Positions 1-11,004 of a stretch of DNA of 64,000 nt are shown here, piece after piece; positions within the stretch are counted from its first letter, which is position 1; each line of letters begins with the position of its first letter. The DNA is from Albugo candida. Its lineage: Eukaryota; Oomycota; Peronosporomycetes; Albuginales; Albuginaceae. The DNA lies in NCBI GenBank assembly GCA_905220665.1, contig CAJNAR010000169.1:248001-312000 (forward strand), in the 5' to 3' direction. A program made the translations under genes and the position numbers. Under the pieces are notes generated by a model that ran no database searches, had not been told where the DNA came from, and saw only the letters and a program-made list of their open reading frames with translations.

Positions 1-644
1 GTTTTACCATGATCACCAGGTATGAGCCTTACCAATTTGCCTGAGATCCATTGCTGACAACGTATATTTGGAACAAGTCTGGAGCATCATATTGGGTGCC
101 ACCAGCACTCGGGTACACCAAGGCAGATGGGAGTCTCGTGCTACAAAATGGCAAAATCATCGAGGACCCGCTAACGATACAAGTCGGACTAAATTTAGAT
201 GCCGACTTGATGTCGAAAAGTGAAGACACGACCATTGATGCTCAAAGTCATAGTCGAATATGTATCGAATGCGATCAACAAACAGCTTCTCGCGAATGTG
301 AGCAATGTGAAGATGTTTTCTGCGGCGCTTGCTTCATGAAATTGCATAATTCATCGCACCGTGAATCGCATACGTGGAAAGCGCTCGGTGTTCTTCGTTG
401 TGCTGAATGTGATCGATTTCAAGCTACGAGGTTTTGCGTGAGCTGTAAAGACCCTTATTGTCTTGGCTGCTTCACTATTATACACTTTAAAGGGTTGAAG
501 CAGGAACACGAATGGATTGATTGCGTCGAACGGACAAAGATGGATGCATTTCTATCTGTACCGGCCACAATCGAGGAAGATACACAAACCTTTGACGAGT
601 TTGTGCAATCAAACGAATTTGAGTATATGAGTAGCGGGAAATAG
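1..644 (+). CDS. WW-domain / double B-box-like zinc finger protein, C-terminal part
   Basis: The start lies left of the window. I read an exon ending at 19 (FYHDHQ), an intron 20-77 (gtatga...aacaag, 58 bp) and a last exon 78-644. Splicing gives FYHDHQSGASYWVPP, the end of a WW domain (Pro-rich ligand binding). Two Cys/His modules follow. The first runs CIECDQQTASRECEQCEDVF with CGAC and H-x-x-H spacing; the second runs CAECDRFQATRFCVSCKDPY with CLGC and EH. Both look like B-box zinc fingers, which bind protein partners. The tail is acidic. The stop at 644 is 46 bp from the PRMT3 stop on the other strand. An unspliced start at 51 would need a TTG codon and would break the WW domain, so I prefer the spliced model. 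The partner and role are unknown. Confidence 0.7.
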
Positions 645-690
645 AGAAGATGGGAGTACAGGACCAAAGGCTTCCATGATATCAACATTA

Positions 691-2283
691 TCAATGAATA
701 CGGAAGTTTTGTGTAAAGGATTCTCCTTGGGGAGTGATCCATGTGATGGTGATATCTAAAAAGCGACTATTGTTGGCATTTCGACGCAGAATCCATGTGC
801 CCTTGATAATCTGATTTGCTTGCACACGGAATGGACAATCGATCATGAAGAAAACTTGTTGCCAATGCGTAGGAGGTCCTTCAACACCGGTAGTGAACGA
901 TTCGACTTGCACGCAATCCCGAATGAATGCAATATCAAAGCTTGAGACAAATCCTTCAAATAAACCAGAGCGATTGATTCGCAGCTTGAATTCCAAAGTA
1001 GAGTCGAAGAGTTGTTCGATTTTCACAGTGTTCACATCAACTCGAGAAAGCAAGCAGCGATCTGTGAGAATCGCCTGAGGATACACGAGTTCCACGAATC
1101 CATTTTCTGTATTTATTTTGGATTGAACGGCGGTCATGTTAAATCCGTACACATCTTTCCAAAAGCCTTTGCGATTTTTTGGATCTTGAGCTCCTTGGAG
1201 GTAAAGACTCGCAGAATCTGGAAACACATGGCCGCAAGTTTGTTCCCCTATATCCGATTTGAGCCATTTGTCTCGAGCGAATAAGACAGTATCCAGCATC
1301 GACTCATAGAACAAGCAATAGCCCATCCATTCGGAAATAATGATGTCCACGTGATCAACTGGAAGCTTCACGTCTTCGACTCGACCCTTGAGTACGTTTA
1401 TTTTCGATGCGAATCCGTTTGCTTCCACAATTTGCTGTGCAATATGGCCGAATTCGCTGCAATCAATGCCTATAACTTGTGCTGCTCCTGCTTGCGCGGC
1501 AAACATGCTTAGAATACCAGTCCCGCAGCCAACATCTAGAACAATCTTATCCTTATACAGGTGTGCATTATTAAGTATTGCATTACGATAAGCTTCGGTT
1601 CGAACTCGATCCGTGAGCATCTCGTAATGTATACCGACGTGAGAGTATGAATCAAAATAGTACGCATCTAACTCATCGACTTTGAATTTGACTTGCTTTG
1701 CCTTTTTTTGCGTGTTGGCTTTCACGACATCAGTACCGTTTTTTTCTTCGTTGTCGCACGTAAGTTTATATATGAAAGCCTTCATATTTGCTGTCTGATT
1801 TCGGAATGCCTCATTTTCTGCTTTTAGTTTGTCTACGTCCTCGCTCGTCGAATGGGTAGACACTGAGACTCGGGAGGTGGTAGTTCCATTCACGTCTTCG
1901 TTTTCACTGTCCTCTTCATCGTCATACAAACTGTAAAGAACAGCATCATTCTGAAGTACGGGCGTAAAGTATTTTTCATCAGTAAATTCGGCGACTCCGT
2001 TCTTTTCTAATTGATTCCAGATTGATTTTGAAGTAAGGCCTTTTTGAGAATTAGACCGAATATAATTGATCAGTCGAATCATGGCGTAATGGTCTAAATT
2101 CCAGCGTGTGAATAGTTCTTGCAAAAAGAAGCTGTGTGATTCGATTAGGTGAGCATGGAAGGTGGTAATACAGGATATGGTATCACTGCAAAAAAGACAT
2201 TGTAGTACACCATGTCTTGTAGATTCGTCTCGTTCGTCGTCTTCAATCCAATCGTTCCAAGACTCGGTATCACTGGAGCTCAT
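691..2283 (-). CDS. PRMT3: Protein arginine N-methyltransferase 3 (PRMT3 type)
   Basis: An intact 530-residue single-exon gene. The N-terminus has the PRMT3 C2H2 zinc finger (C29, C32, H43/45, H50), which in this family recruits the ribosomal protein substrate. The class I SAM-binding motif VLDVGCGTG is at about 248-256. The double-E loop SEWMGYCLFYESML is at about 317-330, with both catalytic glutamates kept. The THW loop (THWQQ) lies near the C-terminus. Length and domain order match PRMT3 rather than PRMT1, which has no zinc finger. The expected reaction is transfer of methyl from S-adenosylmethionine to arginine, giving asymmetric dimethylarginine, in the cytosol. The Rab gene stop is about 119 bp upstream of its start. 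Confidence 0.93.
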   Translation of the reverse strand: MSSSDTESWNDWIEDDERDESTRHGVLQCLFCSDTISCITTFHAHLIESHSFFLQELFTRWNLDHYAMIRLINYIRSNSQKGLTSKSIWNQLEKNGVAEFTDEKYFTPVLQNDAVLYSLYDDEEDSENEDVNGTTTSRVSVSTHSTSEDVDKLKAENEAFRNQTANMKAFIYKLTCDNEEKNGTDVVKANTQKKAKQVKFKVDELDAYYFDSYSHVGIHYEMLTDRVRTEAYRNAILNNAHLYKDKIVLDVGCGTGILSMFAAQAGAAQVIGIDCSEFGHIAQQIVEANGFASKINVLKGRVEDVKLPVDHVDIIISEWMGYCLFYESMLDTVLFARDKWLKSDIGEQTCGHVFPDSASLYLQGAQDPKNRKGFWKDVYGFNMTAVQSKINTENGFVELVYPQAILTDRCLLSRVDVNTVKIEQLFDSTLEFKLRINRSGLFEGFVSSFDIAFIRDCVQVESFTTGVEGPPTHWQQVFFMIDCPFRVQANQIIKGTWILRRNANNSRFLDITITWITPQGESFTQNFRIH

Positions 2284-2402
2284 GGCGAATTCAATTAAGT
2301 ATTATTTCTGACGAATTCGACATACTTGACAAGGAGATGGTATATTCCTACTGTTAGAAAATGTCACGAATTGACTGCAAAAGCTATATCGATGATTTAT
2401 TG

Positions 2403-3321
2403 TCAGAAGCAGCATCCATCGTTGCTTTCTTCTGATTGTTCATCGACCCGAAATTTTGTTCCGTTGGCTACATCTAGTCTATCTTCACCCTCGGCTAAAC
2501 GCTGTTGTATATCTACTGCAATGGCATGAAATGCTGCGTCGATGTTGATATTACTCTTTGCACTCGTTTCGAAAAAATGAATCCCAAACTCATCAGCTAG
2601 CTCCTGACCCTGTTGCGTTGTAACGGCCTATATCCAATCGAGCATGAGTGAGCATATAGGACGCTTTCTATGGGTCACTATGATACACTTTACCCGCTCA
2701 GAAGAATCGACGTCACATTTATTTCCTATTAGAATCTTGTTCACATTGGTAGAAGCATTTTGCTTGATTTGTGTCATCCAATTTCGAATGTCTATTCAGG
2801 AGACAGTTCAGAGTAATACATTGAACCACACAGTGCAAGCAAACGCTTGGCCTACTTTGAAACGAGTGATCATCGGTCACGTCATACACCATCAGAATGC
2901 CCATGGCTCCACGATAATACGCTATCAAGTCGTAATGAGTGGCCAGTCTAGCTTATTGCGCGTTTCACCTGTTGTGATGGTGCGAAAGCGTTCCTGGCCG
3001 GCGGTATCCCATATCTGTAACTTGATGCGCTTTCCATTCAGATTGATAGTTTTGACCTTAAAATCAATGCTACGATAGACGATTATTACAATTGTGAAAA
3101 AACATTTTATCTCATAGTCGTACCCAATTGTCGTGATAAATGACGTTGTAAAGGAGTCATCCGAGTATCGCAGTAAGACACAGCTCTTTCCCACTCCTTT
3201 TGATCAACAAGAAACAACTTTGATAATGACAAAATGCATCTGATCTTTGTTATTACATACCGCTATCTCCTATGAGCAACAATTTGACAAGCAAGTCGTA
3301 TTTGCTGCTACTATGCACCAT
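2403..3321 (-). CDS. RAB8: Rab8-type small GTPase, six exons
   Basis: The start ATG is at 3321 ([20 protein letters not shown]) and the stop at 2403. Five introns of about 45-75 bp separate six exons. Splicing restores the P-loop GDSGVGKS, switch [30 protein letters not shown], the NKCD box and ETSAK. The [22 protein letters not shown] stretch is typical of Rab8/Sec4, which drives late secretory vesicle traffic to the plasma membrane. The protein ends -GCCF, so a cysteine pair for geranylgeranylation sits one residue from the end. Joined, the protein is about 207 residues, normal for Rab. Rab1 is the closest alternative. The gene sits between PRMT3 and a K+ channel, with only 72 bp to the channel stop. 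Confidence 0.88.
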
Positions 3322-3393
3322 GGAGATGATTCTGACCTTTTGGCTCTCTGTTCCTGTAACGAGTACCGGATTATTTTCAATAAAAGCCCCACA

Positions 3394-4885
3394 CTAACAA
3401 GTATCGCACTTGATGGAAGATTGGCGTCTCGGTCTGAACCGAAAATTGGAGCCATTGCGAGGATGCTTTGCGTTTTTTTCGATAGATTGACGCAGTAACG
3501 TTCCACAAACGCAACAATAGTTGGCATCAGACTGATGCAAACGGCGCAAGCAGCGCGGGCAGTCGATTGTTTCGGTAAAAACGTCACCATCTGATGGCTG
3601 ATTTAACATCAATGGGCATGCGAGAAAGCCGTATCCCGCAAACATGACAACCGTAGCCAGTAAACGTCCGGGTATAGTGGTCGGAGCGATGTCACCGTAG
3701 CCAACTGTCGTAATTGTTACCACTGTCCAGTATAATGAGACCGGAATGTTAGAGAATCCGGTATTTCCACCTTCGATCAGATACATTGCACAACCAATCA
3801 CTAGTATCATTGTAAATAAACCGACCAGAAAGACAGTGATTCTTCGTTTGTTGTGGTGTATATTTTCTTGCAATGCAGCTGCTGCATCGACAAAGCGACC
3901 AAGACGAAGAATCCGAAATACTTTCATGACCCGAAATATTCGTAATACCGCCAAATGAATTAATGGACGAGAACTAGCCATCATAAAGCCTGGTAAAAAA
4001 AGCCTCAGATATAATGCTTAGTATCACTATTGTGACTCTTACCCAAATACGTGGGCACCAGCGCGGCCAAATCGATCACACCCAGTAGACTAAGAACATA
4101 CTCTTGTGGTTTCTGCAAACACATCACTCGCAGGAAATATTCAGCTGAGAATATGAGTGTAAAGAAAAATTCAAGTGCCAGTAAAACGCTGCCCACTTCC
4201 AAACTAAACAAAACAAAATTTTCAGCAACTGAGTAGGCTTGATTTGAAAATAAATCGTCCAAAACTCACCGAATGGATTCGACACTGTCCAAAATAGCTA
4301 CACGTTTCAATATGATCAGCCAAATCAGCAAACATCTGGTATCTGGCAAAAATTACCGATTGTGACGCTAATTGAGACCATTATCAATAAGAAAAGGGCC
4401 GTGCGCTGTCCTGTTGGACTGCTGCTCTGAAACATCATTTGATACACTGTTGTCCAGCCAGACTTGGGACCACACCGTATATCTTGGTCCACGACATATC
4501 CATTTACGCGAAATCGTTTGTCCCGAGAAGAGATCATCCCATGACTCTTCCTTCTTTCAGCCCCAAAACTGCCCGCGGCTGCTCTTCGCGTGCGCTGATG
4601 TCCATGCCGACCAAACGTCGGGTCGTCCATCGGAAATTGATTTGCACGAAATATAATCTGCTCCATCCCCTCGGATTCTTTGGGCGTGAGTTTTTCATCT
4701 TTCTCGACACGATTTAAAAATGCTTTTGACGATATTGCTGACAGACAGTATAGTGACTCGGTAGATGCACGACGCTTACGTCCCAGCTCAATATCCCCAT
4801 GATTTTGTTCGTTCTGTGCAAGTCTTGGTGTTGTATCTGCATCCTTTATGTCTCTGGCTCGATCATATAATCCGTCGGGGTCCAT
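3394..4885 (-). CDS. Voltage-gated K+ channel subunit with C-terminal zinc ribbon
   Basis: A multi-exon gene starting at 4885. About 165 hydrophilic N-terminal residues precede S1 (TALFLLIMVSISVTI). Later exons give S2/S3 (LEVGSVLLALEFFFTLIFSA; GVIDLAALVPTYLG), an S4 sensor with regularly spaced arginines (HLAVLRIFRVMKVFRILRLG), S5, and the pore TVVTITTVGYGD with the K+ signature GYGD, then S6. One intron is clear at about 3983-4037 (TYLG|gtaaga...ttaccag|GFMMA side). The splice pattern at 4190-4330 is unsettled: the donor at the end of S1 is clear, but the next junction does not keep frame with the most obvious GT. After S6 comes CPRC-x11-CCVC, a zinc-ribbon-like module unusual for Kv channels. 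The T1 domain is not evident. It should conduct K+ outward at the plasma membrane. Confidence 0.82.
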
Positions 4886-5150
4886 ATTCGCCAGCAGAAA
4901 CTATTCAGTTCAAGTCGCGACAAATATTATCGCACCATAAATAGCCAATCACACACGTTGTAGAAACTCGATATTCTTTTGCAAAAATGGACGCAAAACA
5001 TGTACAAATTCAGATGTTAAACAGAGATCAAGAGCGTTTGCAACCTGGTTTCACTTTCTAGATTTATACAACTTTATCACGCTGAGATGCAAAACCTATA
5101 GCTAATAGCACTATCCGCTCGTATCATACGGTTTACTGATTGCAATTCTA

Positions 5151-8100
5151 TCACTTGTCAGAGTATAGCGGACGATTAGCTGTCTCTAAACCCGACTGCG
5201 ACCTCCGACGTCGAGGATGTTGAACTACTTCCTTACGCCACATGTTTGCCGATTGAGCGTCTAGAAATGCACGTGTGGGATAAAAAGTATCAGCATCATT
5301 GGTATCTCCATGTTGCGCCAGTCGGTAACATCGTTTGCAGTGCTCTTGCTCTAATTCTCGCCTGGTGATAATTCCACATACATTGTTGCATCGATTTACT
5401 ACGATCAAATGACGTAGACCCATGCTACGGAACAATCGATACGCTCGTGTGAAGGGTGCATCTTCTTGAATGAGATATGGAGTTTGATTCATATATGGCG
5501 TCAGATCGACCCAATGCTGCCTGTCTTCCTCTTGGATACTATACGGTTGCCCATCGTCTGCTTCTATGCCCGCCTTCAACCCAAATGAAATAACGGGAAT
5601 TGGATAGCGAGGATACGACACTTCCATATCGTGGTATGAGAGACAAGAACCATGAGGTAGACCACTATCCAAGTCGACGCAAATGGGTGACTGGTTGGTT
5701 CCCAATAATGCTAAATGATCTCGGGGAGATTTCGTCTCGTTCGTTGCGACTTCCTCGACTGAATCTGGCTCGTTGTGATGCCCAAATGAACCTGACCATC
5801 CATTGTATGGATGTGTTCGAGGATGACGACTGAACGGCCGAGGTTTTTCAGGGCTAAAATCTTGCTGACATAATATAACATTAAGCTGTTTTCGCAATAT
5901 GATTCCGGCAAAAAAGCGATTTCCAAAATCTGGGTCTTCCACAACTACTGGAAATGCATTGTGTTTGGTAGTGGTAAGCAGATCAAAAATCACGCCCACA
6001 CGTTCGATCATATATAAGCATTTCGGATGAGGTTTCATGATGTGTTTGACACGAAGAAATGATCCAGGAAGTGGAGGATTCCAGTCCAAAAAAGGTACAT
6101 GGCGCAAATGGATGTGGATATCGTAAATCCCTTCATTGAACGCATTACCAACCCAACGAGCGAAAAAGGATGTGAGGATTAGCGGAAGCCCATACTCAAC
6201 ATTTCCGGTGCATTCCAAGATGATAACCGTCAGAGAAATCGTCATTCGAGTCACACCGCCCAACATAGCCGCGCTACCCACAAGCCCATACGTTCGAGGA
6301 TCCACGATCTTTACGTGACCCCAATGCGAATAAAAGTTAATAACGCGAGTCCACAGTCGACCATAAGCGGCGCCAATCAATAGTGCAGGAATGAATAATC
6401 CACTTGGAACTTTGATTCCATAGGTGATACATGCCAATGTTAGCATCAATACCCAGAAAAGTATGAGGTTTTGTACACTGAACGCATTTGGAGGAGCGTG
6501 GAAGAGATGCTTTATAGCAACTTCACCGGAAGTCAACAAAAGCGATGCGAGATCATTGTAATATCCTTTCGGGCAATAGAATCGACTCAATTCCTTCTTG
6601 TAAGGATACTCAATCGTCTCATCCGCGTGAAAGCAGTCGGCTCCATCCAATGCAATATCCACGCAACTTTCGCAGATACATGCGGTTGTATTCCGACGCA
6701 TTGATTCCATTGCAAAAGTAAAAGCTTTACTGGTGGCAACACCACCAGGTTGTACGATACTGGACAAATCGTGATTGCGAGGTAAGGGACGACATTCGCC
6801 AAATAAGAAAGGAGCAGCAAAGCTCAATGAGGTCACAAGTAGCGAGATTAGAATCGCTTCCACGAACGCAACCCGAGAGGAGTTGACCCAACGAGACCGA
6901 ACTCTAGCAATTCGTGTGTTGACAGCATTGAACAGAGCTCCTTGCAGACCACCACCGATGCCCATCATAATGAAAACAGGAACCTCCCACAATTGGTACG
7001 TTGAGGAAGTAAATGGACCGAATGTAAAAGACCCTGTATGACTCCCTAGAGTCCCCCAAGACAGATTGTCATTCATGCCGGACAGAAAGAAAGCTAATGT
7101 GAACGTAGCTGCCATCGCGCAAAATAAAGTTCGCCAAGTAAGCGTCTGATTCCAGAACGAAGCCCCTTCTTCCAATACGAACATAACGCCACCAATAGGA
7201 GCTCCAAATGCCGCAGCAACTCCAGCTGCGGCTCCACATGCAGCAAAATCTCGTTTTTCTCGATCATTACGAAAGGCTGTAAAATGAGTAAAGCTATAGA
7301 AAAAATACTTTAGCGAACAGCAAACGCATCACTCTGATTTCCAGCATCAAACCTCGTATCATAGCCGAGTGCCGACGACTTTCCTTGCGACAATCCCGCA
7401 GCCACAATTGCGCCACTTTCATTGAAGCAGTGAGTGTGGAAGAGCGATAATTGGCAGTAAATATTCAGTACCTGTGTATCATTGGACCTTCTTTTCCGAC
7501 GGGAAGACCTCCAGAAACCGCGAAAATGGTTCCGACTATCTTCGTGATGCACGTCCGTAATCGTAGCATCCTTGGAATCTTCATCCCTGAAGAGTAGAGT
7601 GCCAGGATTCATTTGTGCATGGCGTAACCAAAATGGAGAAAAATTGTACCGTTTAGCATCGTTTTGACTTCTGATATACCCGAACCAGCTGCTACAGGCT
7701 CCCAGAAACTCGTGAGGATTGCAGCTACTGATACGAATGCAACGTTGCATCCAACAATAGCCCAGAAAGCGCTTCCGAAAATGACAGTCTGATTGAGCTC
7801 GGCATGAATGACTGCCTCTAATAGCTTATCTTTTGTTGATATCAAATACTTTGTACAAAATAATAGCAACACTGCAACCAGAGAAGTTATCATCCCGGTT
7901 AGAAGCGTTACAAACCATCGCACATAAACGAGTCGACGCTGTTCTTGACCAGCTGTGTACATGAACTTTGCGCCTGGGCCAGAAGTTCGAATGAGAACTG
8001 CGAGAGGTGATATGAGATATTACGATATCAAAGGAAAACTACCATTTTTGTTCACAACACTTTCGAAAAGGTCTAAATATGAAATGTGTTGCACGCAGTG

Positions 8101-8212
8101 AGAGAAACATAAACAGTTAGAGGTCTTGCTTTGTCTGTAGGTTTGCTTTTTAGTTGAAAGACCAGCACGTACCATAATCCAAGCTTTCCAAGTCCGTGTG
8201 CTTCCACAGCAT
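5151..8212 (-). CDS. CLC family Cl-/H+ antiporter with CBS domains
   Basis: Six exons. The start ATG is at 8212 (MLWKHTDLESLDY), then short exons restore LESLDYDLFES, a typical CLC N-terminal motif. The next exon holds helices with GSGISEVKTMLNG (the Cl- selectivity GSGIPE site). Then come GLPVGKEGPMIH, with the gating glutamate, and, after an intron at about 7270-7325, RNDREKRDFAACGAAAGVAAAF and GGVMFVLEEG. The Glu in LEE is the proton glutamate kept in exchangers and lost in channels, so I infer antiport at an endomembrane. The C-terminal half (to 5151) is a long cytosolic tail with two CBS regions, ending near RHLIVVNRCNNVCGIITRRE. The minus-strand reading frame is open from about 7270 to the stop. 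The DUF445 gene lies divergently upstream. Confidence 0.9.
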
Positions 8213-9065
8213 ACTTATCGTATGTTACGTGACGAAAGTATAAAGTATTTTGAGATGGAAGGCTTATGCAACGATACTTGTTCTCGAGAGGGTATTTGTT
8301 CAGACAGGTTAAGAATGCTAGTGTCACAAATGCGTGCGTATCGCCAAAAATGCGACACTTTTAGACAGCTTTGCCTTTTCGAGCGTTTGGAAACGTCTGT
8401 AGCCCGGATCAGTGATAAATCCCAGTTATGTGTATGGCGACGACAAGATCTCTATTCGACTATGCACGTACACTGTCTGAATGAGGTGAACAATAGCTGG
8501 GCCGTAGAGACGGGGAGTTAAAGTAAAATGCCGGTAAAGTTTGGGTCAATCGATCTAATCCACGCACCATTGCGCGAATTATTCAGTAGTGAGTTTTTTG
8601 CCGTACATATCGTAGCAAGTAAATTGCTACGGTCTATAAGAATGTAGAAGAAGTTGTGGCGAAAGACAACTTGTAGACGAGGCTGCGTCGCATACTGACG
8701 GACTCGTAATTTGGTCAGAATTTCAACCTCTATTAAATATTAGTCGTAAGCACCAAATCTACCTACGGTTTTGTGTCTTGCATCCTTGAGAATATGTGAA
8801 TGTTGTTGTTAACACGATATAAAACGCGGTCACAGCAAATGAAAACATCCAGTCACCCGTAAGAAATAGAGTACGATTGGATAAAAACGTGACTTTGTAA
8901 GAGCAAAAGCGTCCTCAAGCCTGCATCCTCTTTTAGCTGTCCAATCACACCGCTTAGAACAGACGCACTTAATCTTTTCGATTACAACTGCGTCGTGTGG
9001 GTTTTAGCTGTACTCTTGCGCAGGGGATTAAGAGAAGAATCACCCGTCCGCGTGGAACTCTAAGA
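8213..9065. other. Intergenic region between divergent CLC and DUF445 genes
   Basis: About 850 bp without a gene I can support. A plus-strand open frame at 8198-8521 overlaps CLC exon 1 in antisense, is Cys/Arg-rich and resembles no family. The stretch must hold the promoters of both divergent genes. I see no clear TATA box. Confidence 0.5.
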
Positions 9066-10799
9066 ATGCCTATCCAGCTACCTCTAAACCCTGAAAACTG
9101 GTCTTCGCAGCAACTAGCGACATATCTTTTGACCGCTGAGTATGGGAGATTTGCACCACTATCGGCTCAATTACAAAATTGTACAGGTCGTGATGTGATC
9201 AATATGCCTACAAGACGATGGGGTTTATTAGAACCGCAACCATTGGCGATGGGTTTGCGATTCACACTGATTGGGATGGCACAAATCGCAAAATCTGAGC
9301 AAAGTACGAACGGTGGAATAATGACGGATTTTGTCTCCTTGGAAGCAGAATCAAGTCCTATTTCGTCCAATCCAAATTGCACAGATGTGAAAGAAACGAA
9401 GAAAAAAATCCTCTCTTCTCTGCTCAAATCGCATTCTGTAACTACTCCTGCTGTCCCTTTTCCACCCATGATAGAGTTTCCATCAGTTTTGGTGCTGACG
9501 GGCATCACAATCATTGTAATTGTCGCGATACTATGTTTTACAGTTTTGAAAAAACCACTCGAGCGTGCCAACATCAGCTCGCAAGAACTACTGAAATACG
9601 GCTCCATTCCTCTTGTTAGTGTTATCTTTACGTATATTCACATTTGGATCGCTTTATGGATGACATTTTATCCAGTTGAATTCACCGGCTGTCTTCGTAT
9701 TCCGGGTACCAATGTTGGTCTTGGCTGGCAAGGAATTGTACCGTTCAAGGCCGAAAAAATGGCTCGATTATCGGTTGAGATAATGACGAAGCAACTCATA
9801 CAAGTTCAAGAAATATTTTCGAGAATTGATCCTTCCAAAGTCGTAGAAGAACTAGAACCAGCTCTGTTCAACACGATACAGACAGTTGTTGAGTCAATGG
9901 CTTTAAAGTATAATCCGGAATTGTGGGCGCTGCTTCCATCGAAAGTAAAGGAAGAGATTATCGAAAAGGTCAAAGAAGAGGCGCCAGTGCATATTGAAGC
10001 GCTTATGGACGAAATTCGGAATAATATTGAAGATGTCTTTGATATTGAAGATATGGTGGTGTCCAAAATGTGCAAAGATAAACAACTCATGATCAATATA
10101 TTCATCACATGCGGGTATAATGAGCTTGCATTTATCCGAAACTCTGGAGTTTATATGGGCGGTATTTTTGGGCTTCTTCAGATGGGCTTGTGGTTCTTCT
10201 ATTCTGACCGCATCGTGGTCTTTCCCGTGATCGGGCTCGTAGTTGGTACTATCACAAATTGGTTGGCTTTGAAAATGATTTTTGAACCGATCGAGCCAAA
10301 GAAAGTGTGTTGCTTTACTTTGCATGGGCTCTTCCTTCGACGGCAACACGAAGTCGCTGAAGTTTATGGTCGCCTGGTTGCGAGTGAAGTCTTAAATTCG
10401 CGAAACATGATGGATGCCATTTTGAAAGGACCACAATCCGATCGTCTATTTGAACTGGTCTATGACAACGTGCAAGAAGCGGTGAATGCTGCCACTGCAA
10501 AGGCTGATAAGTTGATCAATCTTGGATTAGGCAAGTCAATGTATGCAAATATCAAGTCCGACATCACGAATCATATTGTAAATGTATTTCCCGACTCATT
10601 ACGTCAGATAGAAGATTATGCTACCGAAGCGATGGATTTAGAAGTGACTTTGCGTGACAAAATGCGCGAGCTTACCAGCGCCGAGTTTGAAAATTTACTG
10701 CACCCCGTCTTTGAGGAAGATGAGTGGAAGCTCGTATTGATGGGTGGTATCCTCGGTCTCGCTATTGGTTTCTTTCAAGCCTTCACCATCAATCACTGA
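9066..10799 (+). CDS. DUF445 family membrane protein with N-terminal SAM-like region
   Basis: I place the start at the ATG at 9066 (MPIQLPLNPENWSSQQLATY), giving 577 residues; a GTG 69 bp upstream is in frame but unlikely. Residues 8-77 look like a SAM-type helical bundle (NPENWSSQQLATYLLTAEYG ... GLRFTLIGMAQI). A first membrane helix lies at about 139-161 (VLVLTGITIIVIVAILCFTV), and the next near 180. The C-terminal half carries the DUF445 hallmark VGTITNWLALKMIFEP, long amphipathic helices, and a final membrane helix close to the stop (MGGILGLAIGFFQAFTINH). DUF445 proteins are uncharacterised membrane proteins found in bacteria and protists. No function can be assigned. Single exon, on the opposite strand to its neighbours. 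Confidence 0.8.
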   Translation: MPIQLPLNPENWSSQQLATYLLTAEYGRFAPLSAQLQNCTGRDVINMPTRRWGLLEPQPLAMGLRFTLIGMAQIAKSEQSTNGGIMTDFVSLEAESSPISSNPNCTDVKETKKKILSSLLKSHSVTTPAVPFPPMIEFPSVLVLTGITIIVIVAILCFTVLKKPLERANISSQELLKYGSIPLVSVIFTYIHIWIALWMTFYPVEFTGCLRIPGTNVGLGWQGIVPFKAEKMARLSVEIMTKQLIQVQEIFSRIDPSKVVEELEPALFNTIQTVVESMALKYNPELWALLPSKVKEEIIEKVKEEAPVHIEALMDEIRNNIEDVFDIEDMVVSKMCKDKQLMINIFITCGYNELAFIRNSGVYMGGIFGLLQMGLWFFYSDRIVVFPVIGLVVGTITNWLALKMIFEPIEPKKVCCFTLHGLFLRRQHEVAEVYGRLVASEVLNSRNMMDAILKGPQSDRLFELVYDNVQEAVNAATAKADKLINLGLGKSMYANIKSDITNHIVNVFPDSLRQIEDYATEAMDLEVTLRDKMRELTSAEFENLLHPVFEEDEWKLVLMGGILGLAIGFFQAFTINH

Positions 10800-11004
10800 C
10801 AATCCATCTACAGGCATGTTTAGGAGTGCTAGAGCTTGATAAGATGTTTGATTATTTATCCTAATGGAACTCATACCCGCGCCAAGCTAAAAGTCTTTGT
10901 CTCCACGTTATGAAACGATTTTGAGCTCGGGAATATTTATCAAAATGGGGTGTTATGAGCTGAAATACATGTTCTTTTGAGTAAAATAATTGTGATCTTA
11001 TGAT

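Noticed and set aside
8198..8521. Plus-strand 107-codon frame, Cys/Arg-rich
   Set aside because: It overlaps the reconstructed first exon of CLC in antisense, has no family signature, no signal peptide, and no second support.
9806..10349. Minus-strand frames opposite DUF445
   Set aside because: They are antisense to a well-supported coding exon and carry no recognisable motif.
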